From the IMG/VR virus record IMGVR_UViG_3300027759_000071, positions 18,227 to 82,226 of that record: a stretch of DNA of 64,000 nucleotides; one strand, 5' to 3'. The notes under the pieces were generated by a model. It saw nothing but the letters and a program-made list of their open reading frames with translations, did no database searches and was not told where the DNA came from. Origin of the DNA: a virus. A program made the translations under genes and the position numbers. Below, piece after piece: positions 54,828-63,489 of this stretch; positions within the stretch are counted from its first letter, which is position 1; each line of letters begins with the position of its first letter.

Positions 54828-54835
54828 TATTTATT
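54828..54835 (+). promoter_or_regulatory. TATTTATT variant octamer, candidate phage late promoter
   Basis: A one-base variant (final T) directly after the terminator and 25 nt before the ATG at 54861, followed by ATCGTATAAGTAAAC. Confidence 0.42.
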
Positions 54836-54860
54836 ATCGTATAAGTAAACAAATTCAAAT

Positions 54861-55103
54861 ATGAAAAAATACAAATTATCAGAATCTAAAATTAATGAAT
54901 TTTGGGATTTATTTTTTAAAAAGAAAAAAACGCCATATGAAATTCAAAAAATAGTAGATAATGACCCTATATTAAAGAAATTACAAGCCGATTATGATAA
55001 ACTTGATTCAAAGGCATCGGATGGATTAAAAACTATAAAAAGACAAGATCCTGATATTTTTAATACATTAGTTAAAATGGGACTAGCTCCAAAAGATATA
55101 TAA
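54861..55103 (+). CDS. Small helical protein before the tape measure, unknown function
   Basis: The 80-aa Lys/Asp-rich and largely helical protein (KINEFWDLFFKKKKTPYEIQKIVDNDPILKKLQADYDKLD) ends in a LVKMGLAPKDI segment. It has no Cys and no membrane segment. It opens the transcription unit that carries the tape measure and baseplate genes and lies 19 nt before the tape measure. It could be a small chaperone or core-like protein, but nothing in it identifies a family. Confidence 0.68.
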   Translation: MKKYKLSESKINEFWDLFFKKKKTPYEIQKIVDNDPILKKLQADYDKLDSKASDGLKTIKRQDPDIFNTLVKMGLAPKDI

Positions 55104-55122
55104 TCCATTTAAAAAATAATTA

Positions 55123-57669
55123 ATGGCAGATTCCAAAAATAGTAGAGAATTAAACGAATTGCTTAAACAGCAAGGAGAACTTCAAACTCGCTTAAATGAG
55201 CAAGTAAAGGCTGCCGCAGTACTTAGTGGTAAGGAAGCTCAAGAAATGGAAAATAAAATAGCTAGTACTAAAATACTTTTGGGATTGACTGAGGAGGAAG
55301 CAAAAAAGAGACAAAAAGCATTAGAACAAAATGAAAAAAGACAAACTAAAATTAATGCATTAAAAGAAAAAGAAAAAACTCATCAAAAAGAATATAATGA
55401 ATTAATAGATGAATTTGCAACATCTATTTCAAAAATGAATCCTCAATTACAAAAAGCTTTACAAATAAATACTAATAGTGCTGGTACTTTTGGAGAAATC
55501 GAAGGTAGAATTTTACAACTTAAAAAAAATGAACTAAACTTATCAGAAGAACAAAAGAAAATAAACGATAGTCAAATAGAAGCATTAAGTGGTTCACGTG
55601 ATATGCTTATAGATGCAAATGATGAGTATATTAAGCAAATAAATAGTATGCTTGGCATACAAGAGGTAGATAAAAAAAGAATTGAATTTTTAGAAAAAAT
55701 AAAAGATTTAGGGGAAGCTGATAGAGAATTGGCATTACGAGCATTTGAACAATCTGAAAAAAAAGAACATCAATTAGAACGTTTAAAAGAAATTCAAGAA
55801 CAAACAAATGAGATAGCTTCAGAATTACCGGAATCATTAACATCAGCCGCAGGAGCAGCAAAAAAATTAATGGGAGCTCTTATAGCAGGTTCTCCTATAT
55901 TATTATTATTTACGGCAATAGGACTTGCAGTTGAAGATTTTTTAGAATTAGATAAAGCAGCGGGTAAATTTAGAGAGGATACTGGATATACAAAAAAGCA
56001 AACATATGAAATAGAACATTCAGCTCATGAAATTGCATTAGAATATGCAAAGATGGGAGTGGATGCAGCTATTGTATATGAAATAACAAATCAACTTAAG
56101 AATGAATTTAGTGATATAGCTCAATTTAGTGAAAGTACTTTAGGTGCACTATCAATAATGACAACCAATTTAGGTATATCAGAAGGTGAAGCAGCTAAAT
56201 TACAAGCCGTATTTGAGCAAGTATCTGGATTATCACAAGAAACAGCAGCTAATGTAGGATTGCAAGTAGCTAGTATGGCAGAGATGGCCGGTGTATCTCC
56301 TAAAGAGGTATTAGAAGATATTTCAAAAAGTGCAGGAATTACATCAAAATATTTTCATGGTGATGTTGGTTTGCTTAAAGAGCAAGTAATAAAAGCCCAT
56401 CAATTAGGACAAGAACTTTCTGATGTTGAAAGGGTTGCTAAGAGTTTATTAAATTTTGAAGAAAACATTGGAGATGAATTAGTAGCAGCAACTTTTGTTG
56501 GAGGGCAATTTAATTTATCGCAAGCAAGAGGTTTAGCAGCTGCCGGTAAAATGGTTCAAGCTCAAGACGAGGTATTAAACCAAATTCAAAGAAGTGGAGA
56601 ATTTTCCAAACAGGATGTATTCACTCAAGAGGCTTTAGCTAAAGCATCTAATATGACTGTTGAAGAGATTAATAAACAATTATCAATTAGAAAACGATTA
56701 GGAAACCTTACTACAGAAGAAAAAGAAAAAGCAACAGCTGCTATAAACGCAGGATTAGATATAACGGAATTAAATGATGAGCAGTTAAAACAAAAAACGG
56801 AAGAATTTGCATTAAATACACAAATACAATCATCTCAACAACAAATGGGTAATGGATTGAAAGCAATTGGTACTCAAATTGGTTCATTGTTATTAAAACC
56901 AATGCAGTTATTAGCAAGTGTATTTGAATTTATAGCACAACATTCATTTGTACTTTACGGACTTATGGGTGCTCTTGGAGTTGGTGCATTTTTCTATGCA
57001 AAATCTGTAAAAGAAGCTGCCGCTTCTAAAGCTCTAGAGGCAACGATGCAAAGTGCAATATTGAAATCCCAATATGAACAATTATTAGTATCACAAGAAC
57101 AAGCAGCTCTTAATGCTGAAAAGGTAGTAGCAGAAGGAATAGTTACAACTGAAAAAGAAGCTGCAGTAATTGCAGATACTGCAGATTTAGGAATGGCAGG
57201 ACCTAAAATAGCAGCAGCTACTACAGAGGCAGGCATAAAAGAACAAAGTGCAATTGCATCTATTTTTGCTGGAAATGCATGGATGGGTCCTTTGGGTTTA
57301 TTGGCAATTGGTGGAATACTTGGATACTTAGCATCATCTATGAGTAAAGCGGGAGATGTAATGTCACCAGCTAATGGTAAAACGGTAGTATCAACTAAAG
57401 AGGGTGGTTTATTTGAATTATCTGCAAATGATGATTTAGTAGCAGCACCCGGAGCAGCAAATGCATTATCTGGTGGTGGAGGAGGTGGAGTACAAATGAA
57501 TTTAGCAGCATTATCAGCACCATTAAACTCAATGATTAATGAAATAAAAGCACTTAGAGCAGATTTAAATGCAGGTAAGATATCTGTTTATATGGATGGT
57601 TCTAAAGTTACATCCGGAATTACTAAACAGGTTGAAAAGACAAGCAGAAATAGTTTTAATTTAGCGTAA
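55123..57669 (+). CDS. Tape measure protein (tail length determinant)
   Basis: The 848-aa protein opens with a long coiled coil (residues about 1-230, rich in Glu/Lys/Gln). It carries hydrophobic membrane-type segments near residues 245-268 (ALIAGSPILLLFTAIGLAV), 606-630 (FVLYGLMGALGVGAFFYA) and 721-745 (MGPLGLLAIGGILGYLASSM). The C-terminus is Gly-rich followed by a short coiled coil. This layout, and the position between the tail chaperone and the baseplate genes, is characteristic of tape measures, which set tail length and enter the host envelope. At roughly 0.15 nm per residue the length would predict a tail of about 125 nm (rule of thumb). There is no lysozyme or transglycosylase motif that I can see. 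Confidence 0.82.
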   Translation: MADSKNSRELNELLKQQGELQTRLNEQVKAAAVLSGKEAQEMENKIASTKILLGLTEEEAKKRQKALEQNEKRQTKINALKEKEKTHQKEYNELIDEFATSISKMNPQLQKALQINTNSAGTFGEIEGRILQLKKNELNLSEEQKKINDSQIEALSGSRDMLIDANDEYIKQINSMLGIQEVDKKRIEFLEKIKDLGEADRELALRAFEQSEKKEHQLERLKEIQEQTNEIASELPESLTSAAGAAKKLMGALIAGSPILLLFTAIGLAVEDFLELDKAAGKFREDTGYTKKQTYEIEHSAHEIALEYAKMGVDAAIVYEITNQLKNEFSDIAQFSESTLGALSIMTTNLGISEGEAAKLQAVFEQVSGLSQETAANVGLQVASMAEMAGVSPKEVLEDISKSAGITSKYFHGDVGLLKEQVIKAHQLGQELSDVERVAKSLLNFEENIGDELVAATFVGGQFNLSQARGLAAAGKMVQAQDEVLNQIQRSGEFSKQDVFTQEALAKASNMTVEEINKQLSIRKRLGNLTTEEKEKATAAINAGLDITELNDEQLKQKTEEFALNTQIQSSQQQMGNGLKAIGTQIGSLLLKPMQLLASVFEFIAQHSFVLYGLMGALGVGAFFYAKSVKEAAASKALEATMQSAILKSQYEQLLVSQEQAALNAEKVVAEGIVTTEKEAAVIADTADLGMAGPKIAAATTEAGIKEQSAIASIFAGNAWMGPLGLLAIGGILGYLASSMSKAGDVMSPANGKTVVSTKEGGLFELSANDDLVAAPGAANALSGGGGGGVQMNLAALSAPLNSMINEIKALRADLNAGKISVYMDGSKVTSGITKQVEKTSRNSFNLA

Positions 57670-57681
57670 ATATAGAATAGC

Positions 57682-59745
57682 ATGCCATCATTAAAAGAAT
57701 TATTTAAATCTCAAAAGTTAAGCAACGGCCAAACGGCTCAACAAAAGTATGATATTCAAAATAGTAAAGAGAATAAACCTACTTCTGCAAATGCATTAAT
57801 GACGGCAATATCATTTCCATTACAGCAAATAGCAAGACGAAATTTATCTGCAAAAGGTAGAGAAACTAGATTTGAGGAAGAAATAACCGGATTGAGAATA
57901 TTAAAAAATGTAGCATCTCCGATTATATATGGTACTGATATTATTAGATTAAAAACTCGTACTACAACGGATTTGGATAATATGAGAGAAGCAGCGAATG
58001 GTAGTAATGCTGGTGGTATTCTTAGTGCATTTGCAAATAAGATTAAAAGTTCAGTATCTAATTTTTTAGGATTACCTCAAAGTATAATTCCAACTTTAGT
58101 ATTTAATGATACTAAAAATAAGCTTACAAAAAAAGGCAAATTTCATATAGGGTTTAATAGAAAGGATAGTAGTGTTTGGAATACAATGACATCTTTAAGT
58201 GAAATAAAAGATGATGCGGCAGGTTCTTTATTAGGTAAATTTTTACAACAAAATGCGCAAGGTACACCAAATCAAATGGGTGGCCAAATTTTAGGTGGTG
58301 GTATTCAAGCAGCAAAAAGTGCACTTACTAAAAAATTATTTGGAAGTTCTGCAGCTGGTATTGCTGACCCTTTATACAAAAACACACCTACTTTATTTGT
58401 AAAGAATAGAAATAAATATGGACAATTAGAATTCAATTCATTGAAGCAAGATTATTCGTTATTTGAATATAAGCACTACGCAAATAATAATGTGTACGGA
58501 TTTAATTATTCTCAAAAAATATCCCCAAAAAGTGTAGAAGTTGGCGATAGAGATGATTTATCTACAATTCTTACAAACATTGAAAATATATTTCCACAAA
58601 AGTTATTACCTAAAAAAATAACTAAAATACAATACCAAAACGATTACACTAATACACCATATTCCAAAGCTAAAAATGGAGTATTGGGCACAGTAAATGA
58701 ATATGGTGATTACGTAGCAGAAAATTCATTAAATACTAAAAGAGGATTTACATACAATGAATTAATGTATGATGCTAATGGTAACGCAACTGCTATGCCT
58801 GGTAATTATGGAGATGCTTTAAATAGCTTAGTTGCTTTTAGTGAAGAAGACGAATTAAAATTAAATGATTATACTAAAAATTTAGATTTTATACCATTAA
58901 AATTTTATTCTGTTGCAAAGAAATCCGTTGTTATGTTTAGAGCAACAATAAGTGGATTTAGTGAAACTCTTAGACCTACTTGGGAGCCGGGTAAATTTGT
59001 AGGAAACCCATTTAACTATTATACATACAGTGCAATAGAAAGAACGGCAACATTTAAATTTAAAATATATTCATTATCAGCTGGAGAACATATAGCAGCA
59101 TGGCAAAGAATTAAATTCTTAACATCATTAGTATATCCACAAGGATATAATAGTCCTGCCAAATATGTAGTACCACCATTTATAAAATTTACTTTAGGAG
59201 ATTTATATCACAAAAAAGAAGGATTTATAGAATCATTAACATATACTGTGGATGATAATTATTCTTGGGAAACGGGCCTTAATGCAATACCTGGCGCTTC
59301 TGGAAATGGAGCTATTGGACAAAACGAATTAACAAATTATAAATTACCAATGATTATAGATGTCGATGTATCTATAAAATTTGTAGAATCGGCCGCATCT
59401 CATGGTAGTGAAACAAAAGGAAAAGATTCCAAAGGAAACGATATAACTATATTTAATCCAGCAAGTAATTTATATGCATATGGTAAGAAAGCAGATGATG
59501 CAAAAAAGAACATAGACAGTGGAGGTAATCCAAAAACAAATACAGCGGCATCTCAACCAAAAGCTAAAGATGGTGCTAAAAAAGAAAATCCTGTTAAAAA
59601 AGCAAATACAAAAGTAGATTTTTCAAGAGAATCAAATTTAGCAGCTGGAATGAAAGATGGTAGTGGTAAAAAGGAATATATTTTAGATGGTAAGAAAGTT
59701 AGTAAAGAAGAATTGGAAACAGCCGCAGGAATAAAAAAGCAATAG
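57682..59745 (+). CDS. Baseplate / tail tube initiator protein, gp48/gp54-like C-terminus
   Basis: The product has 687 aa. The N-terminal half is variable and Gly/Ser-containing, with an RTTTDLDNMREAANG helix and an NKIKSSVSNFLGLPQSIIPT segment. Residues about 410-570 carry the tube-like pattern of baseplate initiators: FRATISGFSETLRPTWEPGKFVG, a TFKFKIYSLSAGEH strand, a YPQGY...VVPPFIKFTLGDLY region, GFIESLTYTVDDNYSWETG, and a LPMIIDVDVSIKFVE strand. The C-terminal 110 residues are Lys-rich and low complexity. In T4, gp48 and gp54 cap the hub and start tube polymerisation. Its position after the tape measure and before gp53-like and hub genes supports this. The exact T4 counterpart is uncertain. 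Confidence 0.72.
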   Translation: MPSLKELFKSQKLSNGQTAQQKYDIQNSKENKPTSANALMTAISFPLQQIARRNLSAKGRETRFEEEITGLRILKNVASPIIYGTDIIRLKTRTTTDLDNMREAANGSNAGGILSAFANKIKSSVSNFLGLPQSIIPTLVFNDTKNKLTKKGKFHIGFNRKDSSVWNTMTSLSEIKDDAAGSLLGKFLQQNAQGTPNQMGGQILGGGIQAAKSALTKKLFGSSAAGIADPLYKNTPTLFVKNRNKYGQLEFNSLKQDYSLFEYKHYANNNVYGFNYSQKISPKSVEVGDRDDLSTILTNIENIFPQKLLPKKITKIQYQNDYTNTPYSKAKNGVLGTVNEYGDYVAENSLNTKRGFTYNELMYDANGNATAMPGNYGDALNSLVAFSEEDELKLNDYTKNLDFIPLKFYSVAKKSVVMFRATISGFSETLRPTWEPGKFVGNPFNYYTYSAIERTATFKFKIYSLSAGEHIAAWQRIKFLTSLVYPQGYNSPAKYVVPPFIKFTLGDLYHKKEGFIESLTYTVDDNYSWETGLNAIPGASGNGAIGQNELTNYKLPMIIDVDVSIKFVESAASHGSETKGKDSKGNDITIFNPASNLYAYGKKADDAKKNIDSGGNPKTNTAASQPKAKDGAKKENPVKKANTKVDFSRESNLAAGMKDGSGKKEYILDGKKVSKEELETAAGIKKQ

Positions 59746-59748
59746 AAT

Positions 59749-60039
59749 ATGTCAAGTAGATATCAAAATAATAGAACTAAAAAAACAATTGATGGTAGAG
59801 AGGTATATCAATCAAAAATATATGCTAATATTCCATTGAGAGATGATGATATATATGTAGCAACTGAAACTGGTGATAGATTAGATTCACTTGCTTATCA
59901 ATTCTATGAAGATGCATCTCTTTGGTGGATAATAGCATCTGCAAATAATATACACAATGCTGTATTTGGTTTTGAGGATGGGACAATATTAAGAATACCA
60001 CAAAACTATTTAGAAATCGTAAATAATTTTAATAGATAA
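59749..60039 (+). CDS. Baseplate wedge protein, gp53-like with LysM-type fold
   Basis: The 96-aa central part (TGDRLDSLAYQFYEDASLWWIIASANNI, then a GTILRIP strand) has the LysM/tail protein X pattern. In T4-type phages this occurs in the baseplate wedge protein gp53 and in small baseplate adaptors. The N-terminal 45 residues (RYQNNRTKKTIDGREVYQSKIYANIPLRDDD) fit a gp53-like start. It lies 3 nt after the initiator gene and 1 nt before the hub gene. It probably clamps baseplate subunits together; peptidoglycan binding is not expected in this context. Confidence 0.78.
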   Translation: MSSRYQNNRTKKTIDGREVYQSKIYANIPLRDDDIYVATETGDRLDSLAYQFYEDASLWWIIASANNIHNAVFGFEDGTILRIPQNYLEIVNNFNR

Positions 60040-60040
60040 T

Positions 60041-62638
60041 ATGTGGCCTAAGCTATCAAATATAGAAGCAAATATCGCTTCCAAAATAAAGAATAGAAAT
60101 AATGTAGCAGCTAGTACATTGAATTGCTGGGTAAGAGTTATTTCTGGAGCAAATGCTGGATTGATATTTGAATCACATCCCGAATATCCAATATTTTCGC
60201 TTGCAGGTGAACCATCAGTATATGGTAATTCAACAACAAGCGGTACTATTGGCACAGATTGGAACGGTAAAATAGTATCTACTAAAGCTGGTAGAGCATT
60301 AAGACCAAGACCAATTATAACTGGATTGGAAGTTAAAGAAGGACATGACCAAATATCAAGAGAAGCAACTTTAAAAATAAAATGTTTTACATTAGAACAA
60401 TTAGAAAAGATTCAAGAATATTTTATGGAACCGGGTTATACATTGTGTATTGAATTTGGATGGAACACTCCAAATGCTGCAGCTGGTATAATAAAAACAA
60501 AAGAAATATTATCCGATGGAGTTTCATCAAATTTAAATCAAAATAAATTACATGCTAAACGAATTAAATCAAATGGAGATTATGATTCTTTTTTAGGATT
60601 TATAGTTGGTGGTAGTATTAGTAATGAAAGTGAAGCATTTGATGTTGAAATATCTTTAAGAGGGTCTCCATCTTTACCTACATTTATGCAATCTCATAAT
60701 TTACCATTAGAAAAAAATAATAAAGGAGATATTGATTTACGAATAAATAACACAGGTCCCCACCCATTTCCATCAGCAGACGCGGAAAATGAAAAAGTTA
60801 ATGTATTAGACCGAAGATTTATTGCAATGTTCAATGCATTGCCAACATTTAGACAAACGGATGATGTTAAAAACATATTAAAAGATGGTATTACTCCGTC
60901 GGTTAAATTAAATGAACTTGATTTTATAAATTTTGATAAAGTAGTTAGTAATTCTGTAAATTCATTTGCAGACCCATCTTTTTTTAAAAGATTTCAAAAA
61001 GGACAAGGAAAAGAAGTTAATGTTAATGGAACTGCTGGTGATATTCCAATAGAAAAAGATAAACTTTTTTCAAAAAATAGATATATTAGACTTGAATTGG
61101 CTGTGGCAATATTAAATAGAATTGGTGTTATTGAAGCATATCAAATAGGAAATGAAAGTATTGATTTACGAATTGATATTTCAAATTCTGTTATTGGTGC
61201 TTTTCCAAAAATCTTTTCAGCTAAAGCTGATAAATTACTAATAGCAGGTACACTACCTGATTTTAGTAAATATTTTTTAAAGCTACCAGAGGAAAACCAA
61301 CAGGCGTTATATGATAGTGAGTTTATTGGACTTGGTGTCCCTTTTGTTGAAACAGACCCACTACCAAATGCCAATGTAAAGGGGTATAGTGAGAATGCTC
61401 AACATTGGGGCTATATTAAAAATCTTTATGTAAATTTTGATATGTTTAAAAATAAAATTGAACAAAAAAATAAAAACATAAGAGAAATATTTTTAGATAT
61501 ATTAAATGAAATGTCTGATGCAGTAAATTCATATTGGAATTTTCAAATAGTAGAAATTCAAGATGAAAATGGAAATATAAGTAAAGTAACTGAAATAAAC
61601 GCATCTACAATTCCTTTATTAAATCCAACTAATATAACAAATCCAATAAAACTTACTCAAATTGAAGATACTAAAACTACTATAAAATTGGGTGTAATAG
61701 ATGAGCATTGGATAGGTAAGCCACCAACGATAGAACCAATACAAACATTTTATCATAATGGAGCTAATTGTACATTTTTACAATCAACTTTAGAATCATC
61801 TATACCAGGTGAAATGACAAGTGCAATAGTTTCTAGAAGATTAAATGTTGTAACAAATCCGGATTCTCCTATAACAGATGTTGGTGGATTTTTTAATGCA
61901 AGTGTTGATTTATTTTTAAAAGAAGTAATAGCTAACGGACAGACTAGAAAAGTAACTACTGAAGCAGCGGTTGGTGACAGTACAAACCCACCAGTTAAAA
62001 AAACTGAATTAGAAGAACTACAAGAAAACAAGGGAAAGTTAGGTGTAGTTAGAGATACAGATGAATTAGGAAATAAAAAATATACATATAGTAAAACACC
62101 AGGACAACCAGATCCACCCAAGGTATCAGATGATGATATACGTGCATATGAAGCATTAGAAACAGCTATAAATGCAAAAAAAGAGCAAACGCAAAAACAG
62201 GAAAAAACAACTCTTACACAAAATTTAGATAAACTTGATGTAGTACCAAATCCAAAACAAGCTACACCATTAAAATTAGATAATTCAAGTATTACAGATA
62301 CAAACAAATTTAAAGAAAATTTTGCAATATATTGCTTTAATGATACTTCATTTTTTGATAAAATTAAAAATAAAAATTTCTTTTTAAGTAAACCAACAGA
62401 TAATTTAGTAAATAAAAATGGTTCAATAGATAAAAGATTATCGCACCCATTACCTATAAAATATAGTTTTAAAATATTGGGAACAAGCGGATTAAGAAGA
62501 GGTGATATGTTTAATATAATTGGTATTCCTACAAAATATGCAAAATATGGATTGTTTCAAATAACTCAAGTTGAACATACAATTGAAAATATGAATTGGT
62601 TTACATCAGTAAAAGGAGAATATAGACAAATACAATAA
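60041..62638 (+). CDS. Baseplate hub protein (gp27/gpD-type)
   Basis: The product has 865 aa. Residues about 75-220 hold hub-like strands (RPRPIITGLEVKEGH, REATLKIKCFTLEQLEKIQEYF, a GYTLCIEFGWNTP segment, then FDVEISLRGSPSLPTFM). The C-terminal 60 residues (YSFKILGTSGLRRGDMFNIIG, YGLFQITQVEHTI, NWFTSVKGEYRQIQ) match the closing domain of hub/late-control-D type proteins that form the trimeric base of the spike complex. Residues about 620-750 are Lys/Glu/Gln-rich and probably disordered. No lysozyme domain is apparent, so any puncturing enzyme or spike is outside this window or absent. Confidence 0.75.
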   Translation: MWPKLSNIEANIASKIKNRNNVAASTLNCWVRVISGANAGLIFESHPEYPIFSLAGEPSVYGNSTTSGTIGTDWNGKIVSTKAGRALRPRPIITGLEVKEGHDQISREATLKIKCFTLEQLEKIQEYFMEPGYTLCIEFGWNTPNAAAGIIKTKEILSDGVSSNLNQNKLHAKRIKSNGDYDSFLGFIVGGSISNESEAFDVEISLRGSPSLPTFMQSHNLPLEKNNKGDIDLRINNTGPHPFPSADAENEKVNVLDRRFIAMFNALPTFRQTDDVKNILKDGITPSVKLNELDFINFDKVVSNSVNSFADPSFFKRFQKGQGKEVNVNGTAGDIPIEKDKLFSKNRYIRLELAVAILNRIGVIEAYQIGNESIDLRIDISNSVIGAFPKIFSAKADKLLIAGTLPDFSKYFLKLPEENQQALYDSEFIGLGVPFVETDPLPNANVKGYSENAQHWGYIKNLYVNFDMFKNKIEQKNKNIREIFLDILNEMSDAVNSYWNFQIVEIQDENGNISKVTEINASTIPLLNPTNITNPIKLTQIEDTKTTIKLGVIDEHWIGKPPTIEPIQTFYHNGANCTFLQSTLESSIPGEMTSAIVSRRLNVVTNPDSPITDVGGFFNASVDLFLKEVIANGQTRKVTTEAAVGDSTNPPVKKTELEELQENKGKLGVVRDTDELGNKKYTYSKTPGQPDPPKVSDDDIRAYEALETAINAKKEQTQKQEKTTLTQNLDKLDVVPNPKQATPLKLDNSSITDTNKFKENFAIYCFNDTSFFDKIKNKNFFLSKPTDNLVNKNGSIDKRLSHPLPIKYSFKILGTSGLRRGDMFNIIGIPTKYAKYGLFQITQVEHTIENMNWFTSVKGEYRQIQ

Positions 62639-62639
62639 T

Positions 62640-63002
62640 ATGAGTATATACAGAGTAGTATATGATAGACTTAATAGAAGTAAAATAAATCAATTTGAAA
62701 TACCAAATATAGAAACTCATGTGCCAAAGCCAATAGATACTGATTATACAACGGGATATATTACTAGATATTTTATACAAAAATCAAATGATATAAATTC
62801 TGTTGTGCGTGAAATATCAAAAACAGGATATCAAGAATTTATAAATAATAGTTTTTATACAATCGTAACATTAGATTGGAAGATAGCAGGTACTGCTGAA
62901 GAAATAAAAGAAGGAAATTTAAAATCGGTAAAAAGAGCAGCTAAGGTATTACCAGCTGTTCAACTTTATTTACCATACCTTTTACAATTTTCTAAACAAT
63001 AA
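62640..63002 (+). CDS. Small baseplate-region protein, unknown function
   Basis: The 120-aa gene starts 1 nt after the hub stop. It contains a YITRYFIQKSNDINSVVREIS segment with a TLDWKIAG strand and a helical, hydrophobic C-terminus (VLPAVQLYLPYLLQF). Proteins with an R(Y/F)F(I/V)xK-N pattern occur in baseplate regions of marine T4-like phages as I remember them, without known role. It closes the structural operon; the tmRNA promoter starts at its last codon. Confidence 0.7.
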   Translation: MSIYRVVYDRLNRSKINQFEIPNIETHVPKPIDTDYTTGYITRYFIQKSNDINSVVREISKTGYQEFINNSFYTIVTLDWKIAGTAEEIKEGNLKSVKRAAKVLPAVQLYLPYLLQFSKQ

Positions 63003-63034
63003 TTTGGCAGTTTAAGAAATTATTCGTATATTTA
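63003..63034 (+). promoter_or_regulatory. Bacteroidota-type promoter for the tmRNA
   Basis: TTTG (63003-63006), 20 nt, then TATATTTA (63027-63034) approximates the -33 TTTG / -7 TAnnTTTG pattern of this phylum, with one mismatch in the last base. Transcription would start a few nt before the mature tmRNA 5' end at 63046. Confidence 0.6.
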
Positions 63035-63045
63035 CATTATATAAT

Positions 63046-63432
63046 GGGGATGCCATGGACTTGATTGCAATGAGAATGGTAGTACCACACGTAGAGAGAT
63101 GTGCTAGAGCTCTTTAAATCTGCGCAAACAAACAACTGACGAAATGTCAACTATGACCTTTGATTCTATGATGGAATTCATTGGGGCTTCTGAGTACGCA
63201 TACGCTGCTTAGTTCATTCCGCATCACTCGTGGAACATTTAAATAGAAGTGAACAAAACGGAGCTCTACCTATCGGCTCTTTAAAACTGATAGGATGGTG
63301 GAATTGCTGAATTAACCATTCGGCCCCAATTATTTTGGAAAGTTTGTAAGATTAAACTTTACCTAAACGTGTGATATGCTGGTATTATGATTACTTTGTA
63401 AGACAGGGGTTCGATTCCCCTCATCTCCACCA
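63046..63432 (+). ncRNA. ssrA: Transfer-messenger RNA (tmRNA)
   Basis: This 387-nt tmRNA releases stalled ribosomes. The 5' end GGGGATG pairs with CATCTCC near the 3' end (7 bp with one G-U), followed by ACCA, so CCA is encoded. The T arm is clear: AGGGG, loop TTCGATT, CCCCT. A tag reading frame with stop TAG lies at 63183-63212 and encodes GASEYAYAA. It follows directly after the phage baseplate genes on the same strand, has a Bacteroidota-type promoter upstream and a terminator downstream. The D-like region (GGACTTGATTG) is less standard than the usual GG-TTCGAC form. It is very probably phage-encoded, because the phage genes lie 5' of it; integrated elements using ssrA usually lie at its 3' end. 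Confidence 0.92.
63183..63212 (+). other. tmRNA tag reading frame (GASEYAYAA, stop TAG)
   Basis: Nine codons and TAG encode the proteolysis tag. The pattern G-x-x-x-Y-A-x-A-A matches Bacteroidota tags I remember (such as GETNYALAA), but the third residue from the end is Tyr instead of Leu. The resume codon GGG is inferred from that pattern. Confidence 0.75.
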
Positions 63433-63474
63433 AAATCCCATTCTACATTAATTTGGTAGTTTGGGATTTTTTTT
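63433..63474 (+). terminator. Terminator after the tmRNA
   Basis: AAATCCCA (63433-63440) pairs with TGGGATTT (63462-63469) and is followed by more T residues. The loop is about 21 nt. The end overlaps the next promoter. Confidence 0.75.
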
Positions 63475-63483
63475 GTATCTTTG
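63452..63483 (+). promoter_or_regulatory. Bacteroidota-type promoter for the last gene
   Basis: TTTG (63452-63455), a 20-nt spacer, then TATCTTTG (63476-63483) is an exact match to TTTG / TAnnTTTG. It ends 6 nt before the ATG at 63490, so the transcript would be nearly leaderless. Confidence 0.75.
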
Positions 63484-63489
63484 TATCCT

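Noticed and set aside
62998-63024. AATAATTT / AAATTATT inverted repeat after the last structural gene
   Set aside because: An 8-bp A/T-only stem without a T run, overlapping the tmRNA promoter, is too weak to call a terminator.
63390-63432. Separate tRNA gene
   Set aside because: The T arm and acceptor strand pair with the 5' end at 63046, 387 nt away, and a tag frame lies between, so this is a tmRNA.
63046-63480. Prophage attachment site at ssrA
   Set aside because: Phage genes lie on the 5' side and no duplicated 3' ssrA segment is visible in the window; integration normally uses the 3' end.
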